Shown here: positions 12,043-23,229 of the stretch, one piece after another | Layout: each line of letters starts with the position of its first letter | Position numbering within the stretch: position 1 is the stretch's first letter | Origin: Larix kaempferi | Lineage: Eukaryota > Streptophyta > Pinopsida > Pinales > Pinaceae | Length of the DNA: 64,000 nucleotides | Reading direction: 5' to 3' | Assembly: GCA_027924585.1 (NCBI GenBank) | Contig: BSBM01000361.1 | Location: 66,314,001-66,378,000 of the forward strand | The notes under the pieces: model-generated | The model's input: the letters and a program-made list of their open reading frames with translations, nothing else | Database searches by the model: none | Told to the model about the DNA's origin: nothing | Made by a program: the position numbers and the translations under genes

Positions 12043-13023
12043 TGATGTAGGAGCATCAGGGCCTAGGCATATCAGTAGAAGTTGGTAAACATGGGGAAAG
12101 CCGACCAAAGGGAGTGTCGATGACCACTGGTGCGGAAGAGCATATTGTCTTGTCAAAGTCAATGAGTCGAGCAGAAGCAGTCAGTATGCGCCTAACAGAA
12201 GCAATGAAGGTCAAGAGTCTACATGTTAGAGGTCGATAGACGACAGAGTTGTAGAGGAGCCGTCGATGGTAGACATGCATCGAACCACAACTCTGACAGG
12301 TTTGGGCATAAGCCAAGCGAGGAGAAAGGGATGGACTAGCGAAGCCTAAGTGAAGAGTGCGAAGGAAGCTGACAGATAGTATGGCCGACAAGACGGATTA
12401 CTGTATCCTGTCAGAAGAAGTTCGAGAATTTAAGGAAGAGTACTTGGTAGTCGTTTGAGGTTGCTAAGGAAGTTATTAGCAGTTATTGAAGGTAGTAGGG
12501 TTCGTGACAGATGTCAACATAGGTAGCGATTATGCAGTATGGTTAGGGCGCTGACAGTTGCAGGTCTGTAGGATATGAGGAGATCGACAGACAGAGGATG
12601 CGTGTCTCGGGGGTCGGAGTGATCTTGGGAACAAAAGCAGCAGAGTAGAAGACTAGAGAGTTTTGGATCAATTGGATAGGGATTCCGCATAGCAAAGTTC
12701 GGGGAGAAGATAGGTAGATTGGAGAGAACAGTCACACGTCTTCCGAACATAGAGAAGATCGAGCCATAGCTCAGAGTTCCGTAGTGAACCAAGAGAGGGT
12801 GAAAATCGAAACATAAAGATAACACACAATTACTTCTGTATTGTAAAAGGCTAAGGCCAAGAGTTAGTTAGTTATTTACATTCCTTACAGTTTGCATTGT
12901 AACCGTTTCGGTGGAACTAATATAAGCCAGCTTCTTGCATTCTGTTTACATCTTGTCTATGTGAACGTGTGTGTTTTGTGTAATTGTTAAGCAAGAATCT
13001 TTGTCATAAGGCACCTTGCATCA
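12043..13023 (+). repeat. Element B 3' LTR
   Basis: 981 bp, starting 'tgatgtaggagcatc' and ending 'caccttgcatca'. It is the direct repeat of 6178-7176 with many point differences and about 20 bp less, so the insertion is not recent. A short purine run 'agggag' just before it (12035-12040) could be the polypurine tract. Confidence 0.92.
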
Positions 13024-13268
13024 AGTTCCCAAATGGGAAAATAGGCAAAAAATACATGAAGACAATAATATAGGTGTGAAATCTCATTAAATATTATTAA
13101 TTAATTGTACATATATACAAGAGAATTAACCCTTGAGTTTTAGATTCCCAAGTGGACTCTTGGACTCCCAAATACTCTTCCCATTCACCAAGGGATTTTG
13201 GTCTTCTCACGTGAATAGGGAGTTTAATAATACAAGATCCTCCTAAAACCAAGGATTAGGATCCAACA
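13024..13268 (-). repeat. Element A 5' LTR, first about 245 bp
   Basis: On the minus strand it begins 'tgttggatcctaatcc' at 13268, a typical plant LTR start, and runs to 'cccatttgggaact' at 13024, where element B interrupts; the last 10 bp are at 6168-6177. The joined LTR would be about 250 bp. It holds a G-box 'cacgtg' (13208-13213) and a 'tatata' run (about 13112-13117) that could act as minus-strand promoter elements. Immediately right of 13268 the gag frame of element C begins mid-protein, so A inserted into C. Confidence 0.65.
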
Positions 13269-14270
13269 TAAGCTATGAATGACCTAGTGTGACATAATCA
13301 AACTTGCCCCCCTATTCCCACTAAGTTACCTTCAAACATTCCAAAATTCGAAGGTAAAATTTGTGAGGATCCAGGAGACCATGCCACTACTTTTCATTTA
13401 TGGTGTTCCTCTAATTCATTAAATGGAAGTTCGATTATAATAAGGTTATTTCAAAGAACCCTCACGGGGGTAGCAACAAAATTGTACATTGAGCTACCAT
13501 CAACTGCTTATTATCGTTTCGAATATTTGGCGACAACTTTTCTCAACCATTTCCAACTTCTTGTTCAGTATGATGCCAGTACAGACCTATTGTCTACTTT
13601 TAGATAGAACAAAGCCACCCATATTTATGATCATATTCAGGAGTGGCGAAGAAGGAAAATGATGATTAAAGCTTCTATACCTCCCAATTTTTTGTTAGAG
13701 TGGTTCTTAAAATTACTTTTACCTTACATCTCTAAATATGTTTCTACTTCGGGAGTTACTTCAGAAGAGGAAGCTATTTTCAAAGACCAACAATTGGATT
13801 TGATATACTCACAATATAGGATTTTGTATGAAATCATACCTAATGCACCGCGATAAAATACTGATCCTACTAGGCCAAAACCAGGACCACATGTTGATGC
13901 CATTGTTGGTTCAGTTGAAAATTATACTATAGAAGTGTGCTTGCTAAAGAAATGAATACATTATCTATCAAATTCTCTGCAGCAGATGCAACTAAGGTTG
14001 CTACCTCTCCTTCTCAAACAACTACTGTACACAATGTGCATTCAAACCCAAAAGGTCCTCAATAACCTAGTGGGAAGAAAAATAATAACAAGGGTAAGAA
14101 AGGGAAGGGAAACCAAAACAAGCCTAAGTAAAACAATAATGTTGAGAGGGGTAAGAAATAACATCGAAAGGTCAAGTTTCCTTGCAAAATTTGTAAATGA
14201 GACCATTTTACGCATAAGTTCCCCCTAATTGATCAATCCCATAAGCTTTTACAGTAGCAGCAACCCACTG
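13269..14270 (+). pseudogene. gag: Element C gag, C-terminal two-thirds, broken
   Basis: The sequence starts inside the protein because element A cut off its beginning. It aligns with the gag of element D: LPSNIPKFEGKICEDPGDH against LPSDIPKFEGKAGEDPQNH, then FHLWCSSNS, LTGVATKLYIELPS, HIYDHIQEWRRRK and LLEWFLKLLLPYISKYVST (13659-13856 is open). A degraded zinc knuckle (PCKICK, then DHFTHKFP, where the last cysteine is phenylalanine) lies at about 14180-14215. Frameshifts and stops separate these blocks. Gag would package the element RNA; this copy cannot be made. Confidence 0.85.
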
Positions 14271-14639
14271 TGTTAATAAATCCTTTCCCAAAAGGAAAAA
14301 ATATGACTTCTGACACCTCTGATTCCTATGGGGGAAACCAATATAAATCAATCATATATCAACATGATAAGTTTGAACACTCTGTTACAAACTAGAGTGA
14401 AAATTTATAGTCAAGAACCACCATTAAAGGAGAAAGAAATTATTGATCCACATAACTCTCTCCATATTGAAAAACTTGTCGATCCTATGCCAAAGATACA
14501 TAAATGTCTCTACAAAAGAGCCGCGCATAATACTAATTCTTGGGTTGTTGTCAACTATTCAATTGTTTAAGATTTGTCCCAAACACCATGTGCGATGTTT
14601 TCTCTAGAAGTGTTGCAAAGTTTCCCATCACAACAAAAT

Positions 14640-15856
14640 GCACTCTTGACCGCTATAAGCCCAATGTTGGCACTCTATTAGTGCTTTGACGAAAAAATTT
14701 GATATGTCCAACATAAACCTCGTTTACTATATCATGTCGCTTTACAAATCGACATAGTCCATGGTTCCAAAACTATTGGACGAAATGTTGTTGATGAAGG
14801 TGCATCTACATGTTTCATGGCTATTTCTTGTTGGAAATCTCTAAAATCCCTAGAGTTAGTTCCGTCAACCAAGTTGCTTACAAATTTTGATGAAAGGTCA
14901 TTTTGACCTCATGGAATCCTCCCTTATTTTACATTGAGTTAGGAGGAAAAATTGTGTCTGTAGAATTTGAAGTTGTAGATGCTCCCCTTGACTACAATTT
15001 GTTGTTGGGAAGGAGCTGGACATATTCTATGCAATCTATTCCATCATTTTTGTTTCGAGTTTTTTTATTTCCTCATGAAGGAAAGATAGTCAAATTTGAC
15101 CAGTTATCTTATAACCAGAACAGTCTTGCAACTCCCACAAATTCGAATATTCCATGGATCGATTGAATGCACCCTACAATCAAAAGTTTAGGGGCAGGAA
15201 TGTATCCATCACTCATGGGTACATTTAATATTCCTACTCCTGTTAATTATATCGGTTTAACTAGTGTTAGGGATGACAATATTATATTTGAGGATTTCTC
15301 ACCAAGAAAATATAGTACAATTGATCCTTGGATCCTTCCAGCTCCATCTAAGTTAGCAGAAGACTCCCCACACCATCAACCGGCATTACCTTTGGCATAG
15401 GTAGCTTATCAAGCCATTCAAATTACTTCCACGGATTCAATTCTGGCTCCTTTAGTCTCACAGGAGTTGGATCTTGATTATGATCCTGCATGGTCTATGG
15501 ATTTCTCTCATTCTATCGATTGTATAGCTATGGTTTTGCATATAGACAAGGCCATTATGGAAGCCATGGTAGGACCCGAGAAACCTTGGGAAGATATGCA
15601 TCATCATTCTTACTTCCTTCCATCTTTAAATAGAATCAAAGATGAAGAATTCCATGTGATACTTCCTGGAAATACTTATCAACCCATTAACCCTTTGGCT
15701 AAACACATAATTTATGTAGAAGGAAATGTGACAAATATTTCTAAAAACAAACCGACCAATATTTCCAAATATCCAAATGCCATAGAAAACATCTTTATTG
15801 GTGAAAACTGTTATGAAGAAGAAGTTTGTATTTATACTAATTTGTTTAAATAATTT
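14640..15856 (+). pseudogene. pro: Element C protease and protease-RT linker, broken
   Basis: The protease active site reads VDEGASTCF (about 14793), with D-E-G in place of the common D-S/T-G, as in element D. The flap and C-terminal part follow: VEFEVVDAPLDYNLLLGRSW, then FRVFLFPHEGKIVKFDQL (14903-15166). The linker to RT (15167-15853) has three mostly open stretches, rich in acidic, histidine and proline residues, for example KPWEDMHHHSYFLPSLN. Element D has PWEDMHHRSYFLLEE-like sequence at the same place after two CCHC knuckles that C lacks. Frames change several times. Confidence 0.8.
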
Positions 15857-16000
15857 CACAACGTTTTTGCTTGGTCATACGAGGAGATTCTAGGCATCGA
15901 CCCATCCATTGTGGAACATGAAATTCGAATATATCCAAATGCTAAACCTGTTCAAAAAAAACTTCGTCCAGTTAATCCTAGGAAGGAAACAATTGTTAAA
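15857..16000 (+). pseudogene. Element C start of reverse transcriptase, cut by insertion of H
   Basis: FHNVFAWSYEEILGIDPSIV then KPVQKKLRPVNPRKETIVK is the standard entry into the RT domain of this gypsy lineage. The frame is cut after 'aattgttaaa' at 16000. It resumes at 31216 with 'gctgcagttgagaaac' (AAVEKLLKDGF). Joining those two ends keeps frame and length relative to element D, which defines the insertion limits. Confidence 0.85.
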
Positions 16001-16496
16001 CATTAGAGGAAACTTGGGGTTTAAAATGGGCCTTATAAGAAAACAATCCATCATATAAGAAAATGAGCTAACCATAATTTCTTGATGAGTTGGAATTCAA
16101 GAACCAATAGAATTTCAATAAAATGAGTAAACCATAATGGTTAACTTGAGATATTTGTCATAAAAAAACTACTTTTTTGTTCGTATTTTTAGCATATCTC
16201 CTTGTGTTTTTACTCAAATTTCAGGCATGAGCACTCGCATCCAACGAGTACCCACAATGCATACTTTTGACAGACCCCGCTACCCCAAAAACAAGAAATA
16301 CCTGAAACAATGTGATGATGACACACTGCATACTTTTGACGAACCCCGTTGCCCCAAAAACAAGAAATACCTGAAACACCGTGATGTTGACATGATCAAG
16401 TTATTTCTTGTTTTGGGGGCAATGGGGTCCGTCAAAAGTATGCAGTGTGTCATCATCAAGTTTTTTAAGGTATTTATTATTTTTGGGGGTAGCGGG
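16001..16496 (+). repeat. Element H, left part, with 69-bp tandem repeat and hairpin
   Basis: It contains the left TIR, the subterminal block, then two copies of a 69-bp unit beginning near 16258 and 16327 ('tgcatacttttgac', 'caagaaatacctgaaac'). The second unit is followed by its own inverted copy: 16320-16368 pairs with 16402-16451, giving an about 49-bp stem with an about 33-nt loop. The part ends at 'ggggtagcggg', where D begins. Confidence 0.75.
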
Positions 16497-16824
16497 TGTT
16501 AACACCCAAAAAGTGCTCACCATCTCATATCTCTCATTACATGACTCATTTGTCTATATTTCCTACCATATTTGCCTCCAAAACCTTAAAAAAACCATTA
16601 AAAAGCCACCAAAAAATCCCTTTTTCCCCCAAAATAATTTAAATTTCCTCCAAAAATAGCAAAAAACCCTCTAAAAGGGCCCTAAATTCCCAAAAATCAA
16701 ATAAAGGGAATAAAAAATATAAAAAAGAGGAAAAAGAGGGAAAAAAGAAGCAAAAACCCTATACAATTGACCTAAACCATATGGTGCCAAAAACCATGGG
16801 TCAGTACTCCACCACTAAAAAACC

Positions 16825-16833
16825 TATAAATAA
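16825..16833 (+). promoter_or_regulatory. TATA box of element D sense transcription
   Basis: 'tataaataa' lies about 330 bp inside the LTR-like start, between an AT-rich block and a pyrimidine-rich leader ('ggaggctccccatttcac'). Position and form fit an LTR promoter. Confidence 0.5.
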
Positions 16834-17385
16834 GTGATGGAGGCTCCCCATTTCACATCCACAATCTTCCTTATCCTCACTCTTCCAAAATCACTCCTGA
16901 AACCCTGGCGTACCATTTGAGCTGGTTTTCCCCATTTGAGTGCCCCTTTTGTCCCATTATTCAAACACCTCGGAGAAGGAGAAGGAACCCATTGGAGCAT
17001 GGAAGCAGCCCTCCTAGACTACTACAAGAGCTCCACTAACCTCAACACTTGAGGTAAATTTAATACAAAAGGAAAATCTTTATCATCTTGTCATTGTTTT
17101 TTATTTCTGTCAATGCTCATGCTAAGTTAAATTTCATATTGTTTTACTGCTTTAATATATAGTTTATTGAACTGCTACTAAGGAGGCCCTTCTCCTTAGT
17201 AGGTGCTCATTTTCACAAGCTAGGGTAAAAACGCTAGCTACAGTTTTGGAAACTCCACTAGTGTTCCTTTGAATTTCTGGTTAAAATTTAAAAAAAAAAG
17301 TTTTTAGTTTTCTGCAAGTATTTTTCTGTTTTCCCTGTTCGGCTGTGGCTTTGGCCAGTTGGGTTTTCCACCGCAGATCGCGTTT

Positions 17386-17870
17386 CTGCTCTTTGCATTC
17401 GTGACCCAGATCACATCTTTCAACCGTCTTTCTGTGATCCAGATCACAACTGTTGGCTCTTTTCCCGCGACCCGAGCGCAGCCTTTTGCCTCTTTCTTGC
17501 ACTCTAGACCACAGTTTTTAGCCCCAGACCTGCAATCTGACCACGGCTTTCTGCCCCTTTGCTGCGCTCCAAAGCGCGCATTGTGGCCATAAACCTACGA
17601 TCCGACCGCAACTCTTCCCCATTTATTCGTGCCCCAGACCATGCCTCTTGACCCCATACCCGCGATCCACCCCCAGGGTTCAGGCCTTTAGCCGCGCCCC
17701 AAACCGCGCCTTTCTACCATAGACCCACGATCCGACCGCAGAGTTCAACCCTATAGCCGTGCCCCAAACTATGCCTTTCGGCCATAGACCCGCGATCCGA
17801 CCGCAGGTTTCACTCCTACAGCCGCGCCCCAAACCGCGCATTTCAGTCACAGACCCACGCTCTGTTTTCT
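17386..17870. repeat. About 65-bp GC-rich tandem repeat in element D leader
   Basis: 'gatccgaccgca' or close variants recur at about 17599, 17664, 17729 and 17794, a period of 65 bp, each followed by 'gccgcgccccaaaccgcgc'-like sequence. More degenerate units with 'gacccagatcacatc' extend left to about 17386. A similar repeat with 'gatcccagatcac' lies in the leader of the antisense gene at 28230-28480. Confidence 0.8.
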
Positions 17871-19214
17871 GCATTTTTTACCCTTTCTTGAACCCAGAAC
17901 TTTGCTGCAATATTTTCTGCACCTGCACAACCACCTATTTTTCCTGCAGCCATACTTACCTACACCCTTTTTCTGCAGTTTGTTTTCTGTTCCATTTACA
18001 AAGTTTTTTAAGTTTAAGCATTTCAATTGAAAAAAGAAAATTTTGCATTCCAAGTTTAATTTCTGCATTATTATTATTGGTTAAAAAGTTGCCCACCCGA
18101 TGGCACTTTTGATTGGGTTCATTACCTCACATGCACACACTTTTTCACCTAATTCCAGTGAGCCTTAAAATACTACTTAACACAACCAACATTCTAAGCC
18201 CACTTGGGGAACATATAAGAATATTATAGTTAGGTAGGACAGGGGGGGTAGGCATCCAGATAACACCCCTCGGTCACTTACACTTGAGACATAGTTGTTG
18301 TCCATTAGGGAACCAAAATACCCTAGTATTTTTTGGCATGGTCACAACCAGTTTATCAAAGGGTCTCTCCCTTAGGAGGGTTGAAGTAGCCAGACTGGTT
18401 CCGGAGGCCTAAGTGGAATACCGCAATCCATTCAGTAATCGAAGGCTACCTATTCGTTGGTTTGCATGTGGTGATTCCTTTCAGGCCCACATGATGATAG
18501 GACCAAAGCTGCAGATTCACCTTTTCTGGACATGTCATGAACAGGGTATCTTAGTTTCCTTTCTTCTAGGATTGTCTTACCCGATGTCCCTCCTGGTAGG
18601 CGGATATCTTTAGCCACTTGGCTCTACTATCCATATTGTCTAACTTGGATTTCATCACCTTGCAGAGGATATGTCTGGTTGAGTCAGAATACTATTTAGC
18701 TAGGTGTTTGCATGCTCCCTTACCTCCCTTTGGTCTAGCGAGTCCACTATTTTTATTTTTTAGGAAACCTGCTGCTTGTTGGTATTCTGACCATTGTTGT
18801 TGACGCTCTGCTTATTGTAGCACAGCTGTTACAGTGAGCGTTTCAAGCTGGTTGTTGACCTGAGTGCCGTCTTTTTTGCACTCTCCTTCTGCACACTCGG
18901 TTGCATTGGGGTTTTTGAGCTGTTTTTCACTCAACACAACCCCCATACACTTGACACCATCTGTCACCATTGAGTCCCCGAGACATTCTCCATGCCTCCA
19001 GGGCGAGCCCCTGTAGCATGGTTCACTTGACATCACCAGTCATAGATGTAGAGATTCATCACTTGATACCACTCGTCATAGACCGCGAGCTTCGTCACTT
19101 GACTCTACTCGTCGATGACATAAAGCTCCGTCCCCCAACTCTGACACCCCTTATTTCACATCTGATTCCAAGGCAAAGTCCGAAAACCCCACTTACACTG
19201 CACCAACCAGCCGC

Positions 19215-21496
19215 ATGGCTGGCATGACTTCCAACCCTTTCTTTGTAGGGACCATTGGTGGAGCGTCCACCACCACCCCAGCTACCACACCCACTTTGCA
19301 TATGCCCTCGATGGGGCCCACACCCACCATCCCAGTTACTGTGCCAATTCTAGTGGCTAGCATACCCAACCTAACCCCACTAGTGACTCACACTATGCTT
19401 AGTGGCGCAGGACCCTCCCATACCACCTCCACCCCCTCAGTTGGGGGTCACATCCCTATCACAAACCCAGCCCCTACACTTGGGGGAATTTGCCCCAAAG
19501 TAGCCATGACCACCAGCATGTCACATCCTTCTACTAGTTTGTCATTCATGGCTAGTCTCAGCCTTCCTGACCTGGAAAGACTGACCAACGATCCCATCAA
19601 ACATGACCCTGCGTTGCCTCACATTCCCACCAAGCTCCCATCAGACATCCCTAAGTTTGAGGGCAAGGCAGGTGAAGACCCCCAGAACCACATTATGTCC
19701 TTCCATCTGTGGTGTTCCTCCAACTCCATAGTGGATGACTCTGTCCGACTCCATCTATTACAACGAACCCTCACTGGCTCTACAGCCAAGTGGTACATCG
19801 AGCTGCCTCATGGGACCCATGCTACCTTTACTTCCCTCGCCTCGACATTCCTATAGTTCTTTCAGTTACCTGTCTGCTATGACGCGGGAGTTGAGATCCT
19901 ACTATCTTGCAGACAGAATACAGCCACCCACATCACTGACCACATTCATGAGTGGCGTCGATGCCGAAGCCTATGCAAAATCAAGTTAGATGACCGTATC
20001 TTCTTAGATTGGTTTCTAAAATCTCTCATTCCTATCCTTTCCAAGGATGTGGCATCCGAGCGACCCCAGTCCGAGGAAGAGGCCATCCTAAAAGCCCAGT
20101 AGTTTGACCTTATCTACACCCAGTCTAGTTACCTATATACCATTATACCCAATGCCCCCCGTGGTGATTCCTCCCGAAATGATGCACCGGGGGCATCCCA
20201 TGCCGCAGATGGCATCATAGGCCGTATTGCATTGCATAACCAACCCCTTTCCATGACCCGTACTAGTACTGGCCCCAACCTTTCGTGGTCTACATCCCAC
20301 TCAGGAGCAACCAATTCGTATGCTCCCATGGCACATAACCACCATTCCCACGGACCCTCGTGTCCACCTTAGTGCTTCGGCCACACATCCCCTGCTTACG
20401 TCTCCCCAATTGCACCTCAACCATATTACCACCCACAGGTCGCACACGCTCCTGTATCCTCTCAAGCCCCCCCCGCTTATTATCCGCCACAGGAAGCACC
20501 TGCGGCAAACCCACAACCCATCACACAGACATATTAGCAACCCCCACAAGGTTCAACACCTACACCGCCTCCACACACTTATTATCCGCCGCAGCCTGCT
20601 CCCGCACCTGCACAACCCCAAAACCCACCTGCCGCCCAAGGGCAAGTGTACGCGCAACAAAATCCGCAGCCTAACCAAAATAACCAATGCTAGCAAGGCC
20701 AGCAAAACCACGGCAAAGGACGTAGCCGCAGGAACAACCCTCCTCCAGACCAAGGTGGCCAGCCACCAAACCCCCCAAGCAACAATAACGCGACACCTGC
20801 CAACCAAAACCCCGACAAGCCACCCAAGCAAGCCAAAAACCCTAATTTGCAAACAAACCATCCTTGTTCTATTGTGGGGTTTATGTCCATTACACCCATG
20901 CTTTCCCACATTTGGAGTGGGCTCGACAACTCTGGACTGATGATGCCCATCGCCAAGGGCACGTGGCACCTCAGACGCCACCTAACCCCCCACCACCTCA
21001 GACTCAACCCTTGGTGTTACAAAACCCTTTACCAACCCAAGGCATGGTGAACACTCAACTATTAGCTCCCCCTCAAGGAAACGCACCTCCACAACAACAA
21101 ATCACTTATGCAGCCCCTGATCAACCCATGCTAGACTCAGGTACCCATCACTTGTTAATGATGTCATTCGACGATGTCAACCTTCAAAACCGTCAAAACC
21201 AATACGGATCCACCCCTGAAGCCCCTCCCGCCGACAAAAACACCAACTCTCTTTCCATCGATCAGTCGTTACGAATACCTTTGGCCCCATTAGATGGCGC
21301 CCCAAAAGCCCCTTGCTTCCCACTTCGCCGCATCAACAATAACCCTAATTCTCGCACTGCGTCTAATTACGACATTGTGGATGACTTAGCCCAGTCTCCC
21401 GCAGCCATGTCTGCATTAGAGGTCTTAAAAAATTATCCTACACAGCGCAAGACTCTGTTATCATCCATTGGTGCTATAGACCCTACTGATTCATGA
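19215..21496 (+). pseudogene. gag: Element D gag with CCHC knuckle, broken
   Basis: The ATG at 19215 opens a 213-residue frame; the first about 120 residues are low-complexity Thr/Pro/Ser, then comes the capsid block LPSDIPKFEGKAGEDPQNH, FHLWCSSNSIVDDSVRLHLL and LTGSTAKWYIELPHG. The same frame continues past stops at 19854 and 20100 through HITDHIHEWRRC and FLDWFLKSLIPILSKD. A Pro/Gln-rich linker (about 20280-20850) leads to a zinc knuckle at about 20865-20905 (C-S-[1-bp deletion]-C, last Cys replaced by Phe). The rest (20864-21496) is open and ends with ALEVLKNYPTQRKTLLSSIG. Confidence 0.85.
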
Positions 21497-22235
21497 ATGA
21501 TGGCCTTTGATTTGGACCAATCCGAACCACGCCTGCCTTCCACATTAGTGTTCCAAGTTTCTGTATCCATTCAGAATCTTGTCATCCATCAGTGCATCAT
21601 CGATGAGGGTGCCTCTACATGCGTTATTTCCACATTCGTTTAAGGAAGTTGGGATCCCCTACTCTCCAGCAGTCCACCACTGCATTACGAGCCTATGATG
21701 GCCGTTCGACTCAACCCCAAGGTCTCTTAGCTAATGTCCCCATCCAGTTGGCTGGTAAAACAGTGCTTATTGACATAGAGGTCATCAATGCCCAACTTGA
21801 TTATAACCTCTTACTTGGCCACAGTTACATGTACGCCATGCGGGTGGTTGCCTCATCCATTTTTCGTACCATGATGTTCCCCCATGAAGGACGCATGGTC
21901 AAGATTGATCAACTCACCTATTACGACCCCAATGCCCCCGCTGCACCCGAAAACGTTCTCCCCATAGTTGAACAACCTTTTTGCAGTGCATCTACCTCGT
22001 TAGTTTCTTCGGTGGGACCCGGAGTCTACTCAGATACGCTAATGACTTCCACATTCCAATCCATTCCACCCCCGTCACCAGTGACCGAAATATCTACTTA
22101 TGTACCCTCTCCCACAATAAACAAACACCCAACCATCAACTGCCCTTGCTACCCCAACCACCATTGGTACCTAGTCATGTTGGTGTTACACCCATCCATA
22201 CAATCCCCTTCCTATTCCCCCCTTTGGGAGTAGTA
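21497..22235 (+). pseudogene. pro: Element D protease
   Basis: The active site is IDEGASTCVIS at about 21598-21630, D-E-G as in element C; a frameshift follows at about 21640. The frame 21619-22233 then holds the rest of the aspartic protease fold: LLANVPIQLAGKTVLIDIEV, YNLLLGHSYMYAMRVVASSI and FPHEGRMVKIDQLTYY. A proline/serine-rich tail follows. The protease would cut the Gag-Pol polyprotein. One molecule gives one Asp, and dimerisation is needed, as in retroviral proteases. Confidence 0.8.
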
Positions 22236-23229
22236 AGCGCCCCGGTTATGGCTACTCTCAGCCTCCCCAGGTTAACTTTAGGATTACCTGTGTGGTATCT
22301 CATGCCTCCCGTTTCCCCTCCGACACCAAATGTCGTCCTACAACCGATGCAACCCATCACCACTACTAGTCAACCACCTCCCAGTGTCACTACTCCTTCC
22401 TCATCCACCAATCCATCCCCTATTATCAAGCACACTAGGGGTAAAGGCCCACAACCATACACCACCCTACCCCCGCCCAAAACGGTTAACCCCCCCCCTG
22501 GGTTTCGCACTCCTACCAAATGCTCTTTGTGTGATGAGTTGGGCCATGCTACCCATCAATGTCCACAATTAACCGCATTACAAGAGCACATGCAAATGAT
22601 TGACGATGACCCCAACATCTCAATTGTCCAACTTGACCCTACCCCTAAGCGTTGAGATAAATCACTGCATACCAATCACTCTTGTGCAATATGCGGTATT
22701 TATGGCCATTACTCCCATCACTGTTCTGATCTCCCAGATTACAGAGCTGCTCTCTATGAGATGAATAACTTGGACCTCGAGACGGCTCCCCCCACCATTG
22801 AAGAGATCCACCCCCCAGAATGTCCGCCAACAGGAGGGGTCAATACCATTTATATGATCTCTACTACTAGTGATCCCTCGTCAACCGATTTAATGACAAC
22901 CCATTTCCACAATGATGAGGAGATTCTCGAGGCTCTTACCGCACCTGATTACCCCTAGGAGGATATGCACCATCGTTCCTATTTCCTCCTGGAGGAGTCC
23001 TCCCCCACCACAACCACCCAATTTTCGGTTGAGTCCATAGATTTCCTCCCAACCAAACTCGACTGGTTTAAAGAGCCCATTCCTGCTCTCGATGCCTTCG
23101 AGGAAGGTAACATGGCCAATATCTCACCCAAAATCCACATTGATATCTCTGCCCCAGGAGGTGCCCCTGAACTCATTACATTAGGAGCCTCCTGCACTGA
23201 GTACGAGATCGGAGAGTACAAAAAACGTT
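22236..23229 (+). pseudogene. Element D protease-RT linker with two CCHC zinc knuckles
   Basis: Two perfect CX2CX4HX4C motifs lie in one frame: CSLCDELGHATHQC at 22521-22562 and CAICGIYGHYSHHC at 22683-22724, separated by a single stop (TGA at about 22653). Such knuckles bind RNA and normally sit at the end of Gag. Here they follow the protease, about 1.7 kb downstream of the gag knuckle. The linker then continues with an acidic stretch (22761-22958) and EDMHHRSYFLLEE (22965 on), which matches the linker of element C. Element C has no knuckles at this place. Confidence 0.75.

Larger units (their letters stand above)
6178..13023 (+). mobile_element. Element B: full-length Ty3/gypsy chromovirus-type LTR retrotransposon, defective
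   Basis: Two direct LTRs (6178-7176 and 12043-13023) enclose a primer site, gag, protease, RT, RNase H, integrase and a C-terminal chromodomain, the order of plant gypsy chromoviruses. The element inserted into the LTR of element A. Its coding region is shattered by in-frame stops, many of them TAG or TAA where the family has glutamine. Between gag and protease about 500 bp of an unrelated copia integrase on the opposite strand replaces the zinc knuckle and the protease active site, so B cannot be autonomous. Confidence 0.92.
16497..19214 (+). other. Element D 5' region: probable LTR start and long leader
   Basis: It begins 'tgttaacaccc', a normal LTR start, directly after H sequence. An A-rich and C-rich stretch leads to a TATA box at 16825-16833 and a plausible RNA start about 30 bp on. 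Then come a GC-rich tandem repeat (17386-17870) and about 1.3 kb without any recognisable gene before the gag ATG at 19215. No clear primer-binding site was found, so the LTR end is not defined. Confidence 0.5.

Noticed and set aside
17386-17870. CRISPR-like array
   Set aside because: Units are contiguous 65-bp tandem repeats without unique spacers; the genome is a plant's.
20320-20940. 206-residue His/Pro/Thr-rich ORF and the opposite-strand ORF at 20553-20981
   Set aside because: Shadows of the low-complexity Pro/Gln-rich gag linker of element D in other frames.
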